From NCBI GenBank assembly GCA_006384855.1, contig VCJN01001326.1, positions 147,501 through 211,500 on the forward strand: a stretch of 64,000 nt of DNA, in the 5' to 3' direction. The position numbers were made by a program, and so were the translations under genes. Shown one piece after another: positions 33,966 through 44,488 of this stretch; position 1 is the stretch's first letter, and every line of letters starts with the position of its first letter. The stretch is from Tetraselmis striata. Taxonomy: Eukaryota > Chlorophyta > Chlorodendrophyceae > Chlorodendrales > Chlorodendraceae. A model generated the notes under the pieces. The model saw only the letters and a program-made list of their open reading frames with translations, had not been told where the DNA came from and made no database searches.

Positions 33966-36900
33966 TCACCACAGCCCAAACCAGTGCGTTTTGGCCACGT
34001 GCGCCGCCTCGTCGGTGTCCCCCAGCACCCAGGCCAGGTCCAGCTGGCGGCGGTCCAGGTGGTGGTCGCCCAGCAGCGCAAAGCGGTGCTTCTTGATGTA
34101 CTGCAGGAAGAGCAGGATGGCGTCGAAGACCGCGTTGGAGCCTGCGCGGCGGGCGAGTGACCGATCGGGCGCACCGCATGTCAGCCCGCCCGGCGGTGCA
34201 GCACTGGTAGAGACTGCCGGGCATACTCCCCAATAATTAGAGTCAGAAAAAGACTAAACCCTACACCTGTAAAAACCCTAAACACCATACTGCCGGCTTT
34301 ACGACGTCAACTTAATGCTGTAACGCCGCCGCGTTATTTGCGTTTCGGTCACCACTTTGGGGGCCCGCGATCTCAATGACCAGTGTTGCAGTGTATACCG
34401 GAAACTTTCAGCGGGTCCGCGCGGGTCCAAAACACAATGGATTCTCTTGCAGTAACGAGTTGGAATACACATGTGCGTGTGGGATTTGTGGCGTGCGTTG
34501 ATGCAGCTCACGAGATGTAGCGACTATAGGGCAAAGTCTTCTACTGTTCGCGCGCGGAGGGGGGGGGGGGGGTAAGAACGATACTATACATACCACCGCG
34601 ATCCCAAACTAGCGCGGTTCCGGTACCCGGTGTTCACTCATTGTGGCGTTGCTGCTATGAGTATGAATACTGTCCAGTGACTGTTGACCTAGTGTGGAAC
34701 GTACTTGTCCAGTGCATGCAACAGGGCAGCATGGGATCACTAAGGGAACTCTGCAATACCCCATGGTTTTCCGGTTCGGTCCCGCTTGATGGCGACATAC
34801 CATATGAGCGATTCATACGGGCTGTGTGTGGCACCCGGCCGTGGGTAGGGCATATGTCAGGGTCTGAGCCCTTGGAAACTAGGGTATCCATACCCTACCA
34901 TGTGGAGCGGCAACCTGTAGGGCACTACCGGTATGTCACTATGAAGTAATCTTCGAGGATATACAGATGCACCGGTACCACAGTTGCGATATTTGTTGGA
35001 GGGTTTTAGTGCTTAAAACCCTAAATCGCTAAGCCTGCAAACCCTTATATACCCTGTATACGACATGGCTGCGCCCAAATTACATTACAGACCGCTCCGA
35101 TTTGACGCCCCGAATTTAGGTGGATTCACCTCCGGCAGGAATTCGGCCTGATAATAATACATTACCTCAATGGTGAAATGCAGCGGTGCGCTCACCCTCA
35201 CCGAACGAAACCGCACATTGCACCGCCGGCGGGGGAGCGCTGCAGGGCACAATGAGGTGTCACCTGCGAGCGTGACGGCGATCTCCCCCTCCAGCAGCAG
35301 GGCGAAGTGCGGGTTGGCGGACGCCAGGGAGAGGCCCAGGATGGCCACGGCGCCCTGCGGCATATGGGGGCGGAGGGCAAGGGGGGTCAGCGGCGCCACC
35401 GCCATCCCTGGGTGGCGCATCAGCTGCCCCCTGTATCCAGGCGCGGGCGCATGAGTGTGAGCACAGGAGCGCGAGGAGGGTGGGGGGGGGGGGGGGAATG
35501 TGTGCCTTGTGGATGGACGCAGGGCGGACGGGCAGGATCGCCGCGTACTGCTCAGCCGGGCGCGTCGGCACAGCCCCGACGTACAGCGGTCCGGCGCTGC
35601 GCACAGGGAGGAGGGGGGGGGGGGGGGGGGGGGGGGGCACAAAAAGGGGCAGAGGCACGGTCAGGGCAGAAGAGAGGGCGAAAAGCCATACGTAATTGGG
35701 AAGATTGAGCATGCAAGGAATTTGTCGAATTTCAGACCGAATTCTTTTCCGAACGCAAAATTTCGCTCAAATTTCCACAGTTCAAAGTTTTCTCTTACTT
35801 TATCTAGAAAAGTTGAACGATGTAAATGACACACAGCGCATTCCACATCTGTGATCGAGGAGGTGGGGGAGAGGGGGGGTCACCGCGCGCCCTTGCTGTT
35901 GCCGGCGGCGCTGTGGAGGGGCCACTCCCAGCGGGGCGCCTCCACGTACGCGGAGAACAGGTAGAGCAGCAGCGCGCTGTCGGTGGGCAGCTCGTTGCTC
36001 CAGGGGCGCCCCGCAAAGCCGCCGCCTTTATTCCACTCGAAGGCCATCATGCATGTGCTGTCTGCGGCCGCCCCGCAGTGCCAGACGACGCCGTCAGTCC
36101 CCCCCCCCCCCCCCCCCCCCCCCGCCCCCACCATGGCAAAGGCAGCATTGCTTATGGTTTCGGAGCAGCCGTGGATATTTGGTTTCCGAATCAGAAGGAA
36201 ATGGTCCGGCACCGGCACGCCCAACATTAAGGGCCTCATTGCGCTCCGAAACCGGGTCATGTTGGGCTTCTGTTCTGGATCGCTATAGGCAACAGCCGAT
36301 AAAATACCGGTATATCTAATACACAGTCTATGTAAAATAGACAGCATAGATAGAGCATAGCGACCACATACTTATCATACAGTATGCAGATATGTGTCAG
36401 AACGGATAGTGAGTATAGGAGCAAAACATATACAGTTGTATCATCATATTGGTTTAGCGTTATGGTGTTGATCAATAAAATAATACGATGTACAAGGGAA
36501 GATTGATCATTTTCCGGCGCCTGGGTTTGGGAGCGGCGCGTCTCGCCTGCAAGAGCCCGCACTCTGGCGGCGATGTAGCCCCTCGGCGCGGCGGGCAGCA
36601 GGCCCTGGGGGTGGTTGCCGCTGAGAAGCCTGGAGAGGTGGGTGTACGCCATGACAGCCTGCGCAGCCAGCCCGCCAGGGGCATCATGGGCGGAAGGGGA
36701 CCGGGGCGGCCTTCGTTAAGGGTATGGAGAGCGCGGCAGCGCCGAGGGTGAGTGGGGGGAGGCACGCCGGCGCCGGCTGGGCGCGCGCACCGCACCTCGT
36801 AGCATGCGATGTCCGCCTGCGTGAGGCCCTGTGTGCGCTGCTTGCTGCGCAGGGACTCCAGGATCTGCGAGATGATCATCTGGTCATCCGCTTCCGTCTC

Positions 36901-37241
36901 GCCGTGAAGGTGCCGCACCTGTCGCACAGGACGCATCAGCGCGAGACAGCCTCCAATGGAGAACAGACCGGCGTCATTGCTAGAAATGGCGGCGGGCAGA
37001 CTGCCGATCGCGCATGCGGCTCGAGCCAGATGCGATGAGTCCAAACTGCCATGCCTTGCAGCGGGTAGCGGCGCAATGACCTCCCCCTGGGGGGGGACAC
37101 TGCCGGTAGTTTGGCGATGGCGAATTCGGTTTGCCATGTCGTTTGCATGGCGAATGATGGCGCATACGCCCAGCCCGTTAACGACATGCGTGTTCTCTCA
37201 CATGCTTCTATGACATGCATATTCACCCCCCCCCCCCCCCC

Positions 37242-37303
<62 letters not shown>

Positions 37304-37678
37304 GACAGTATAGAAACCCTTACGACGAGCCTCCAATCAAGCTTGCATGCAATCTTCAAGAACATTTGCTATGGCTCCACTGGAGTTTCGTCTGCATTCG
37401 ACCTCCGGCAGATAGGCCGGACAGGTTTGTATTTGGAAGTGTTTTTATTACCGCGTCCGTACCCATGCATATGCATGTATACATGCATATGTATGTATAC
37501 ACTGTACAACAAGTGTAGCGACGTGATGGTCTGCCGGGACTCGCGGCTGCTTGGCGGCTGGACCGCTGTTGTATACACGGCAAGTCATGAATGCGGCAAG
37601 AAGTATGGCCCTCCCTCCCTCCGTCGTGGGTGTCCCGTCAGGTCAGCCAGCATGATGGTGGGGGTGGTGGGTGGGTGG

Positions 37679-37709
<31 letters not shown>

Positions 37710-40402
37710 GGGACCTGGTTGGCGGGGGGAATCTGGCCCAGTTCCGTGAGGCGAACGCCCTGCCAGCCGACGCCTTGCGTGGCCGCCACGACATTGGACG
37801 CGGCGTTGTTGATGGCAACCACCAGCGGCTGCAGCACGTTGAAGGCCATCCACTCGCGGAAGCGCTCCGTCCAGATGTCCAGCGTCGCCTCGGTGATGCC
37901 CAGCCGGAGCAGCAGCGCGTGCAGCACCTCCTGCAGCGCGCGCCGCCACCGTGTCATCCACCCACCCCGCCCAGCACATCAGGCGCGACCAGGGTGGCGC
38001 CCAAGTCATGTCCGATGAGTTGCATTAAGTCCGCTTCGACCCGGCGCAACTTGACGCTACATCAGTACGCCGACCGCATTCAGGTTATACTCAACAGCGT
38101 AGCAGCACAGCGGCGTGTTCAAGTTGGAGAAGGCGGCCAACTGTTGCAACTATATCTCCCAATTGGTACGAGTCCCCAACTTCCCCAGCCATCACATCTG
38201 CCTGTGGCACCTTCCCCTGCGTGCGATTGGCACTGAACTCCTAAGATACCTTTTAATATCGTTCTTTAGCTGAAGGTGGCTTAGGGCACATGCGCGGCTC
38301 TGTTACACGCACGTGAGTAGTTCGGGTCACCGCATTCGCTTTACACACAGTTGAAAAATGTAACTCAACACGCGGTTACTCGCAACCCTGGGCGAAACCG
38401 CCGTGCAGCAAGAGGGGTGGCTGCTGTGCCGGGCGCGCACTGGCGGGCTGGCGGTGAGTCGCCCGTCCTCCCGCTGCACGCCGGCGCTGGAGCGCGGCTG
38501 CGGGCTGGGCCGGTACTTTGGGCGCCTCCAGGCCGGCGGGCAGCCCGAGCGGGGGGGTACTCCCAGGGGCGGCGCCGCCCGCGCCGCCCTTGAACAGGCG
38601 CATGGCCACGGGGGACGGCGACGCGGTGTTGCCCTGCGCGCAGCACCAGAAGGCAGGGCAAGGAGGGTGAGCCTCCTGCCCGGGCCCACAAAGGCTCGGC
38701 CTGGAGCATACGGAAGGGGGGGGGGGGGGGGGGGGGTTACCCGCAGGAAAGCGGAGCCGGGGTCGTAGGCCTCCACGTTCCTCGAGGACGAGATGGCGTC
38801 GATCTCAGAGTCTAGCTGCTTGAGGTAGCCGTCCAGGCTCTGCTCCGGCGGCGTCAGGTAGCTGCGCCACACGCAGACGGTAACGCGGAGTCGGGTCTCA
38901 ATACACCGCCCCACACCACGGGAGCCGCGTATCACAGCCCCGCAACAAGAGCCTCAGTTTGAGCTTGCGCCCAACCCATAGAAACCTTTTGCCCTAGCTA
39001 CGCTGCCGTTTGGCGTGTTCTTGACCTTTGAGGAGTAGGGCGGGTTTGTGTTCGCAGTGCTCTTAGTCCCGCGCTGGCGCCCGGCACTAGACCGCGCGGC
39101 ACCGCGCCCCATACTTTCGAAGCAGATGCCCCTCGCTACCCCGCCTTCCGGGTTTCACCTGCTGTGCTGCCCGTACGGCGACAGGCGGTGCGGGGTGATG
39201 CCGCTGTGCTGAGCACCGCCGCCGCCGCCGCGGCTGGAGTCCAACATCCGCTCCGGCGCGGAGTTGCCATGCAGGGGAGTCCCCCTCTGGCGCGGCGGGC
39301 GGTAAACAGGCATGCGGGGTCATGCTTCACGTGGGGGGGAGCATGGCGGCTGAGGGTGCTGTATGCGCTTGAATATGGAAGGTGGCCATGCCAACGTCTC
39401 CATGTGCCTTCTGGGTCGAGCTGCTAGGCACGAGGCGGTGCTCATGCTGCCTGACTCGGCGGGCGCCTCACCTGCGGCGGGCCCAGCGGCGGGGTGCCCT
39501 TGGGCGCAGCGGCGGCCCCGCGTGCGAGCTGCCCTGCGGCGGCTGCGCCTCCGGCTTGCGGGGGCCCGGGCGCCGGCTGCGCGCTCTTGGGAGGGAGCCC
39601 CACCAGAGCGCGCTGCTGCACGTTCAGCTTGGTCTCCCTGCGAGGTGGTGCGCAGACTGAGCAGGCCGAACACGTGCCACTGCATGGGTGGGGAAGGGGG
39701 GCCGGGGCAGGGTCGGGCCATCAGGCCAGGCCCCACCAGGTTTGTCCTGCGGATGACTCCTGGCGCGCGTTGGCGTAGTGGAGCACGGCGGCAACGAGCT
39801 GCGCCAGGTAGATGGTCACCGTGGCGGCAGGGACGAGGTGCAGGATGCCTGCGGTGCGGGCAGGCGGTGAGGAAGGACGATTCAGCAGCCTCCAAAGGAG
39901 ACAGGGGCTATGATTCGACAGACCCTGGGTGTGAATGATGGTGTGCGTGTATGTGTGTGTGTGCAAAAGGGGGAGGGGGGGGGGGGGGGGGGGGGTCGCG
40001 CTTATGGCGGCTACGCACCTGCGCCGAGGCCCTGCGGGAGATGCAGCAGCAGCTGCTGCCCAGCAAGCGCCAGTACGGAGTCCAGATACCTGCACCATGA
40101 GGAGGGGTGCATGCCCATCACAACCGACACATAACCCCTCCCCATGTGCCATCACTGCCGTCGGGCCGAGTGCGCCGCCACGCACACACACGCATGCATG
40201 CACGCACGCAATCCACGAAGTGCACTCACCCTGCGCGATAGGTGCCGTACGCAGCCAGCCCGGACACCAGCAGCCCCGCCAGCTCCTGCCCGGCGCGGGG
40301 AAGCTGCGGGCGGCGCAGGTGCGTCTCCACCTCCGAGGGCACCGCGCGCTGCCGCCACTGCCACCCGCCGTCGCCGCCGTCGTTGGGGGCGGCGGGCGCC
40401 AT
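33966..40402 (-). CDS. TMEM209-like nuclear-envelope membrane protein (cytochrome b561 N-terminal domain family)
   Basis: Fourteen exons join in phase to about 624 residues: 40402-40230, 40089-40019, 39848-39737, 39637-39472, 39286-39159, 38861-38741, 38633-38517, 37930-37715, 36918-36796, 36658-36547, 36061-35884, 35596-35506, 35354-35264 and 34141-33966. Two hydrophobic segments lie near the N terminus (about residues 36-58 and 84-107), then a Pro/Ala/Ser-rich linker. The C-terminal half carries family hallmarks: DIWTERFREWMAFNVLQPLV, YIAARVRALA, FEWNKGG with LPTDSALLLYLFSAYV, and NAVFDAILLFLQYIKKH. Animal TMEM209 sits in the nuclear envelope and binds Nup205; the same site is likely here. 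Exon 7's 3' end (38517) is the least certain junction. Introns 10 and 12 appear to begin with GC. It is convergent with Nup107. Confidence 0.88.
34145..35100. other. Large last intron of the TMEM209-like gene
   Basis: Intron 13 (34142-35263) is one of the larger introns of the gene. It contains less GC-rich sequence with a 102-codon open frame on the + strand (34641-34949) that reads protein-like (WFSGSVPLDGDIPYERFIRA) but matches no family I know. It may be an inserted element. Confidence 0.3.
37243..37295 (+). repeat. (AC)n microsatellite in TMEM209 intron 8
   Basis: About 50 bp of AC directly after a 17-nt C run. Confidence 0.95.
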
Positions 40403-40884
40403 GGGGGCGACGCGCGGGCTGATCCCCGCTCTCCCCCGCGACCAGGTCAGCTCAGGCAGTGGCAGGCGGTCTTCCCCTACCGGCTCAGGGCGGTGAGGTG
40501 ATGGGAGGGGGCCGAAGTGGCGCGGGATCCAGTGGGCCTGGGCGGCACTGGACTGTGGCGTCGCTGAAGGGCGTTGATGGCTGTCTGGTGGCTACGCGAG
40601 CGAGTGCCTGATGTGCGGTCGTCATCAGCACGTCAGCTGACATCGATATGCTCGCGGGAGCGGCTGCCGGCCCGGACCGGCTTCAACCAGTCGCTAGTGG
40701 CTGCTGCTGTGCGACGACTGCTTTTGAACTTTTGGTTACAGGGAGAGCGTCCGGAGAATGCACGACTGCTTTTCCTGCAATATTTATAAAACTAATGTAT
40801 GATACCAGTACTGTACTTTGCGACGACCGACCGCGTGCCGCCGCCGCCAAAACTGTCAGGCTGCGCCGGACAGTATCATAGCGC

Positions 40885-40928
40885 TTCGGCTTCGGCCGAT
40901 GTCCCGGGGCGAACTTTACTTTACTTTT
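40885..40928 (+). mobile_element. Severely 5'-truncated SINE copy
   Basis: These 44 bp match the 3' end of the SINE at 4747-4999 (GGCCGATGTCCCGGGGCGAA and the ACTTT-repeat tail). A perfect 13-bp target duplication, AGTATCATAGCGC, flanks it (40872-40884 and 40929-40941), which proves retrotransposition rather than chance similarity. Confidence 0.9.
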
Positions 40929-41021
40929 AGTATCATAGCGCAGCAAACGTTCGAATTACCATAATATTGTGGTACGTTCTGAGACACGCCGGTACGCGCG
41001 CGCGCTTATTGAAACAGCGCG

Positions 41022-41207
41022 TCTTATAGCCCGGGTGCAGGGCACGGGCGTGGGCCCCTGACGAGGGGCAGCCGAGTGGGAGGGGCAGGAGGATACGGTG
41101 AGGTTAAAGGAAGTGTGCAGCGCCCGCGCCGCCATGTAGCGGCGCGCGCGCTTGGCGGGCGCCGAGGATATTGCTATCGCTGCGCTAGTACTACTGTACT
41201 ATAATAG
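41022..41207 (-). repeat. 3' LTR of the copia-derived element
   Basis: This is nearly identical to 42405-42592, differing by a handful of substitutions and indels, which suggests a fairly recent insertion. Confidence 0.85.
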
Positions 41208-41398
41208 CCCCTCTCAAGCATAATTAGGCCGGTCATACAGTTGACTAGTGCCCATGCTTGTCTAAGCAGCAGGGTGTGAGTAGGTTCTGGCAGGGCTTTG
41301 ATGAGCCCATCCAATGGCGGCACCATTGAGCATGATGATAGCACCAGACTGAGAGCGCCGGTTGCTGGTGTCAGTTGCCCAGTTGGAGTCTCAGTAGA

Positions 41399-42361
41399 CT
41401 ACAAGGCGAGCCCCCCCCCCCCCCGGTTCACTGGCCCCGTAGGTGATGCCCAGGCCAGGGGTGCCTTTGAGATGGTTGAGCACGCATGAGGTGGGTCTTC
41501 TGCGGGGCAGACTGAAACCTTCTGAGCACGCTGATAGTGAAGGCGAGGTCCGGTCCGGTGCACATCGTGAGGAAGTTGACAGAGCCCAAGAAACCAGCAC
41601 CGATACGTTTCATGGTCCTCTCGGGGGAGCGGGGCCTTGTCGGTGGCGATGGCGCTGGCGGCATGGCGGCGACTGAAGGGATGGCGGTGTGCGGGATAGC
41701 GGCGGGCGCTGAGGTGACTGCGGCAAGTACGGGCTCCGGCTCCGCGGGGGCGGCAAGCGGCGGAGGCACGGGCTCTGGCTGCGCGGATGGCGGCGTGCCG
41801 GATAGCGGCGGGCGCTGAGGTGGCGGCGGCAAGTACGGGCTCCGGCTGCGCGGGCGTGGGCGGCGGCGGCGCGGGGGCTGCAGGCGGCGGAGGCACGGGC
41901 TCCGGCTGCGCGGGGGCGGCAGGCGGCGGAGGCACGGGCTCCGGCTGCACGGGGGCGGCAGGCGGCAGAGGCACTGGCTCCGGCCGCGCCGTCTCGTGCT
42001 TGAGAGAGACTCGGGGCAGGTCCAGTGCCTGCAGAACCGCGCGGCGGGCGGCGGGCGTAGTGGCAGCATCGTGCGCGGTGTCCCGCATCAGCGTGAGCAG
42101 CTGAGACATCACTTCGGCTGAGGCAGCTTGCTGAGTCTGCACGGCGTGTTGGGCCGCTGCAGAGCTGACTTGTCCCCAGGAGGCAGGGGATAGGGGGCCA
42201 GAGGATTGGCCGAGTGCGGGCCACTGGTTGGAGGATCCGCCTGCGTCTGGCGGCGGCACGGCAGGCATGAGGTCGGACATACAAACGCTCACGGAGAAAC
42301 CGGGCGACATGGCCAGGAGGGCGCGCCGTGCAGGCGGGCGCGGCGCAACGAGACGGAGCAC
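41399..42361 (-). CDS. Gag-like Pro/Ala-rich protein fused to copia pol remnant
   Basis: This is a 320-codon frame. Residues about 30-150 look like a normal soluble domain (SQLLTLMRDTAHDAATTPAA); residues about 150-205 consist of a PEPVPPPPAAPAQ repeat. The following Arg-rich part is likely out of frame, since the neighbouring frame there encodes the copia reverse transcriptase end (GFLGSVNFLTMCTGPDLAFT, with the TRPDIA-like motif) and then HLKGTPGLGITYG. Beyond a stop, to about 41280, the RNase H start DSNWATDTSNRRSQSGAII follows. The upstream part may be the Gag of the element. Confidence 0.6.
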   Translation of the reverse strand: MLRLVAPRPPARRALLAMSPGFSVSVCMSDLMPAVPPPDAGGSSNQWPALGQSSGPLSPASWGQVSSAAAQHAVQTQQAASAEVMSQLLTLMRDTAHDAATTPAARRAVLQALDLPRVSLKHETARPEPVPLPPAAPVQPEPVPPPPAAPAQPEPVPPPPAAPAPPPPTPAQPEPVLAAATSAPAAIRHAAIRAARARASAACRPRGAGARTCRSHLSARRYPAHRHPFSRRHAASAIATDKAPLPREDHETYRCWFLGLCQLPHDVHRTGPRLHYQRAQKVSVCPAEDPPHACSTISKAPLAWASPTGPVNRGGGGLAL

Positions 42362-42404
42362 ACAGCGGGGAGCGACGCTGTGAGGCTAGGAGGGCATCAT
42401 AACC

Positions 42405-42592
42405 TCTTATAGCCCGGGTGCAGGGCACGGGCGTGGGCCCCTGACGAGGGGCAGCCGAGTGGGAGGGGCGGGAGGATACGGTGAGGTAAAAGGAAGTGTG
42501 CAGCGCCCGCAGCGCCATGTAGCGGCGCGCGCGCCTGGCGGGCGCCCACTGGATACTGCTGTCGCTGCGCTAGTACTACTGTACTATAATAA
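42405..42592 (-). repeat. 5' LTR of the copia-derived element
   Basis: This is the partner of 41022-41207. Ends were set by where the two copies stop matching. Confidence 0.85.
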
Positions 42593-43195
42593 CGCGCTTG
42601 AAAAAAACTTACGATCGGAAACACTGCCAGTTTTAACATACAAGGTCGCTATATTGTCGGATCTCACGCCATATTGTCGGCGTGGTCATCGACGACGATA
42701 TACATGTCTGATATGAGTCCGAGATTGAAGGCTCCCCGTTTTATTCCACGCCCCCGGGACAGGACTGGCAGTGAAACCCTTGCAGCGTCTCTACGATGGC
42801 CGTTTCGGCAGCAATCCAGTTACGGAAAGCCCTGGGTGGGCGACGCTCCGTTATAGTCATCAAGCAAATTGTCGAGGCATTATGCAAGACTAATTGGAGG
42901 CCACCGACGGAATTTCCAACACTGTTGGATCACCGTCTAAAACACTGCCATGAAAATACCCGGCACATACCACGAAAGGTCCGCCCTAACCGTTTGGGAG
43001 ACGGCCCATTCGAGTAATGCAAGTTGGGGCAAGCCTCAACCTGCGGAGCAAAGCATTTCGGGAGTGCGATACATGTGCAACAAAGCAGGCAATGTGAGGG
43101 AGGGACCGACGTCCATAGCGGGAAAATTTTCTTATTCCCAGCAAAATCCAGGGCGCCGTGAAGGGAGGGGGGGACCCCGCCCAAAATAAAGGTAG
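42593..43195. other. No recognisable gene
   Basis: Between the copia element and the LINE 3' end only short frames are present. Confidence 0.4.
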
Positions 43196-44488
43196 TTAAG
43201 TCCTCGGGTGTTGACGCAAAAACCTGACTACCAATGAAAATCCCTGAACTCCGGAACTAACAACCCAAAAAATTATGACGGTGATACCCCCACCGCGGGC
43301 ACTCCACCAACATATGTTCGATAGTCCCAGATTCGCCACCGCCACATGCAGGGCGGTGTTCAAGGAACCGCTCAGGCATGGCATGTATCCGGGCCAATCG
43401 GTGGGCAGTGGGAAATATACTCGTGTGCGTAATTGTATCATATTAATGTGCAGCCACAACTCCCGGCGCGGGGACACCCACACCGTTATGTGGCAACGGG
43501 TTTGACGCATGAGACGCATGGACATATATATGCCCCAGGTTGTAGTGCCTTTAAACGACGCCGACGATTCGGAACGCGCCCACACCGATGCCTTTACTAG
43601 TTTAAAGACACCGCGCGCGGCTAGTGACCCCCACTCAAGGGGAAGGTGCGCCCCCTCAGCTAGCCCTACATTCGCCCTAGCTAGTCGATCTAACCTCCGC
43701 ACAGTCCCCGACTTCCACGTGTTAGTTAGGGCGCGCCCGACTTGGCTGATCTACTAAATGGGTTATACATGTTCAAGTCGGATGCTTTAAGGAACGCCCG
43801 AGCCCGTGCCGCAGCGGCCGTAGCCTCTATGGGCGCAATATCCAACTCCCGCATCATCGATGCAGTGGCCACCCCATGGGAGTTGTTACCCACCCCAATG
43901 AGGCACCGCAAGCACTGATCACAAGTACGGTTTGTAATTTATTCGCGCCGCTAGTTCTATCCATGGCCCATACTTCACACCCGTAAGTTTAAACCGGCAG
44001 TACACAGACTTTAACGACAGACACACGCACATTAATAGGAATTATGTCCCGTCCACCGACTAATACCGAATCGAGCGACTCAATGGCGCGCTTACCCTTA
44101 TTCTTCACCCGGTCGTCTACTATGTGTTGCATACCTAAATCCAACTTAATGACCGTACCCAAATACCTAGATTCATTTACAACCCGTACCCGTTCCCCCC
44201 CAAGCTGCCATTGGGCAGCTTGTTCGCGTATCGCGGTCTCGTCGGAATATCGGCCTAATGCCATCACTTCACACTTAAGTACCCCAAACCCCAGATAATG
44301 GTCCTCCGCCCACTGCGAGAAGTAGGCGAACATGATGGCATGCAGATTATGGAACGAGCATGTGATACGAACAGCGTCGTGAGCGTATAACTGACCTTGC
44401 ACCCTTTGTGGTTGCCTTGCCGCTAATGTTTCGGTGCACCGTGGTACATCACACCCTAGATGTTCTACCCCATCGAATATATCGTTAA

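Larger units (their letters stand above)
41022..42592 (-). mobile_element. Short non-autonomous Ty1/copia-derived LTR element
   Basis: Two LTRs of about 187 bp (41022-41207 and 42405-42592) in direct orientation enclose about 1.2 kb. On the minus strand the interior starts with a Gag-like Pro-rich frame and ends with a copia reverse transcriptase/RNase H tail. A purine tract, GAGAGGGG, lies immediately before the 3' LTR (left copy), as expected. The flanks share only CGCG, so the target duplication is uncertain. Most of pol is missing, so the element depends on a partner for movement. Confidence 0.82.
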
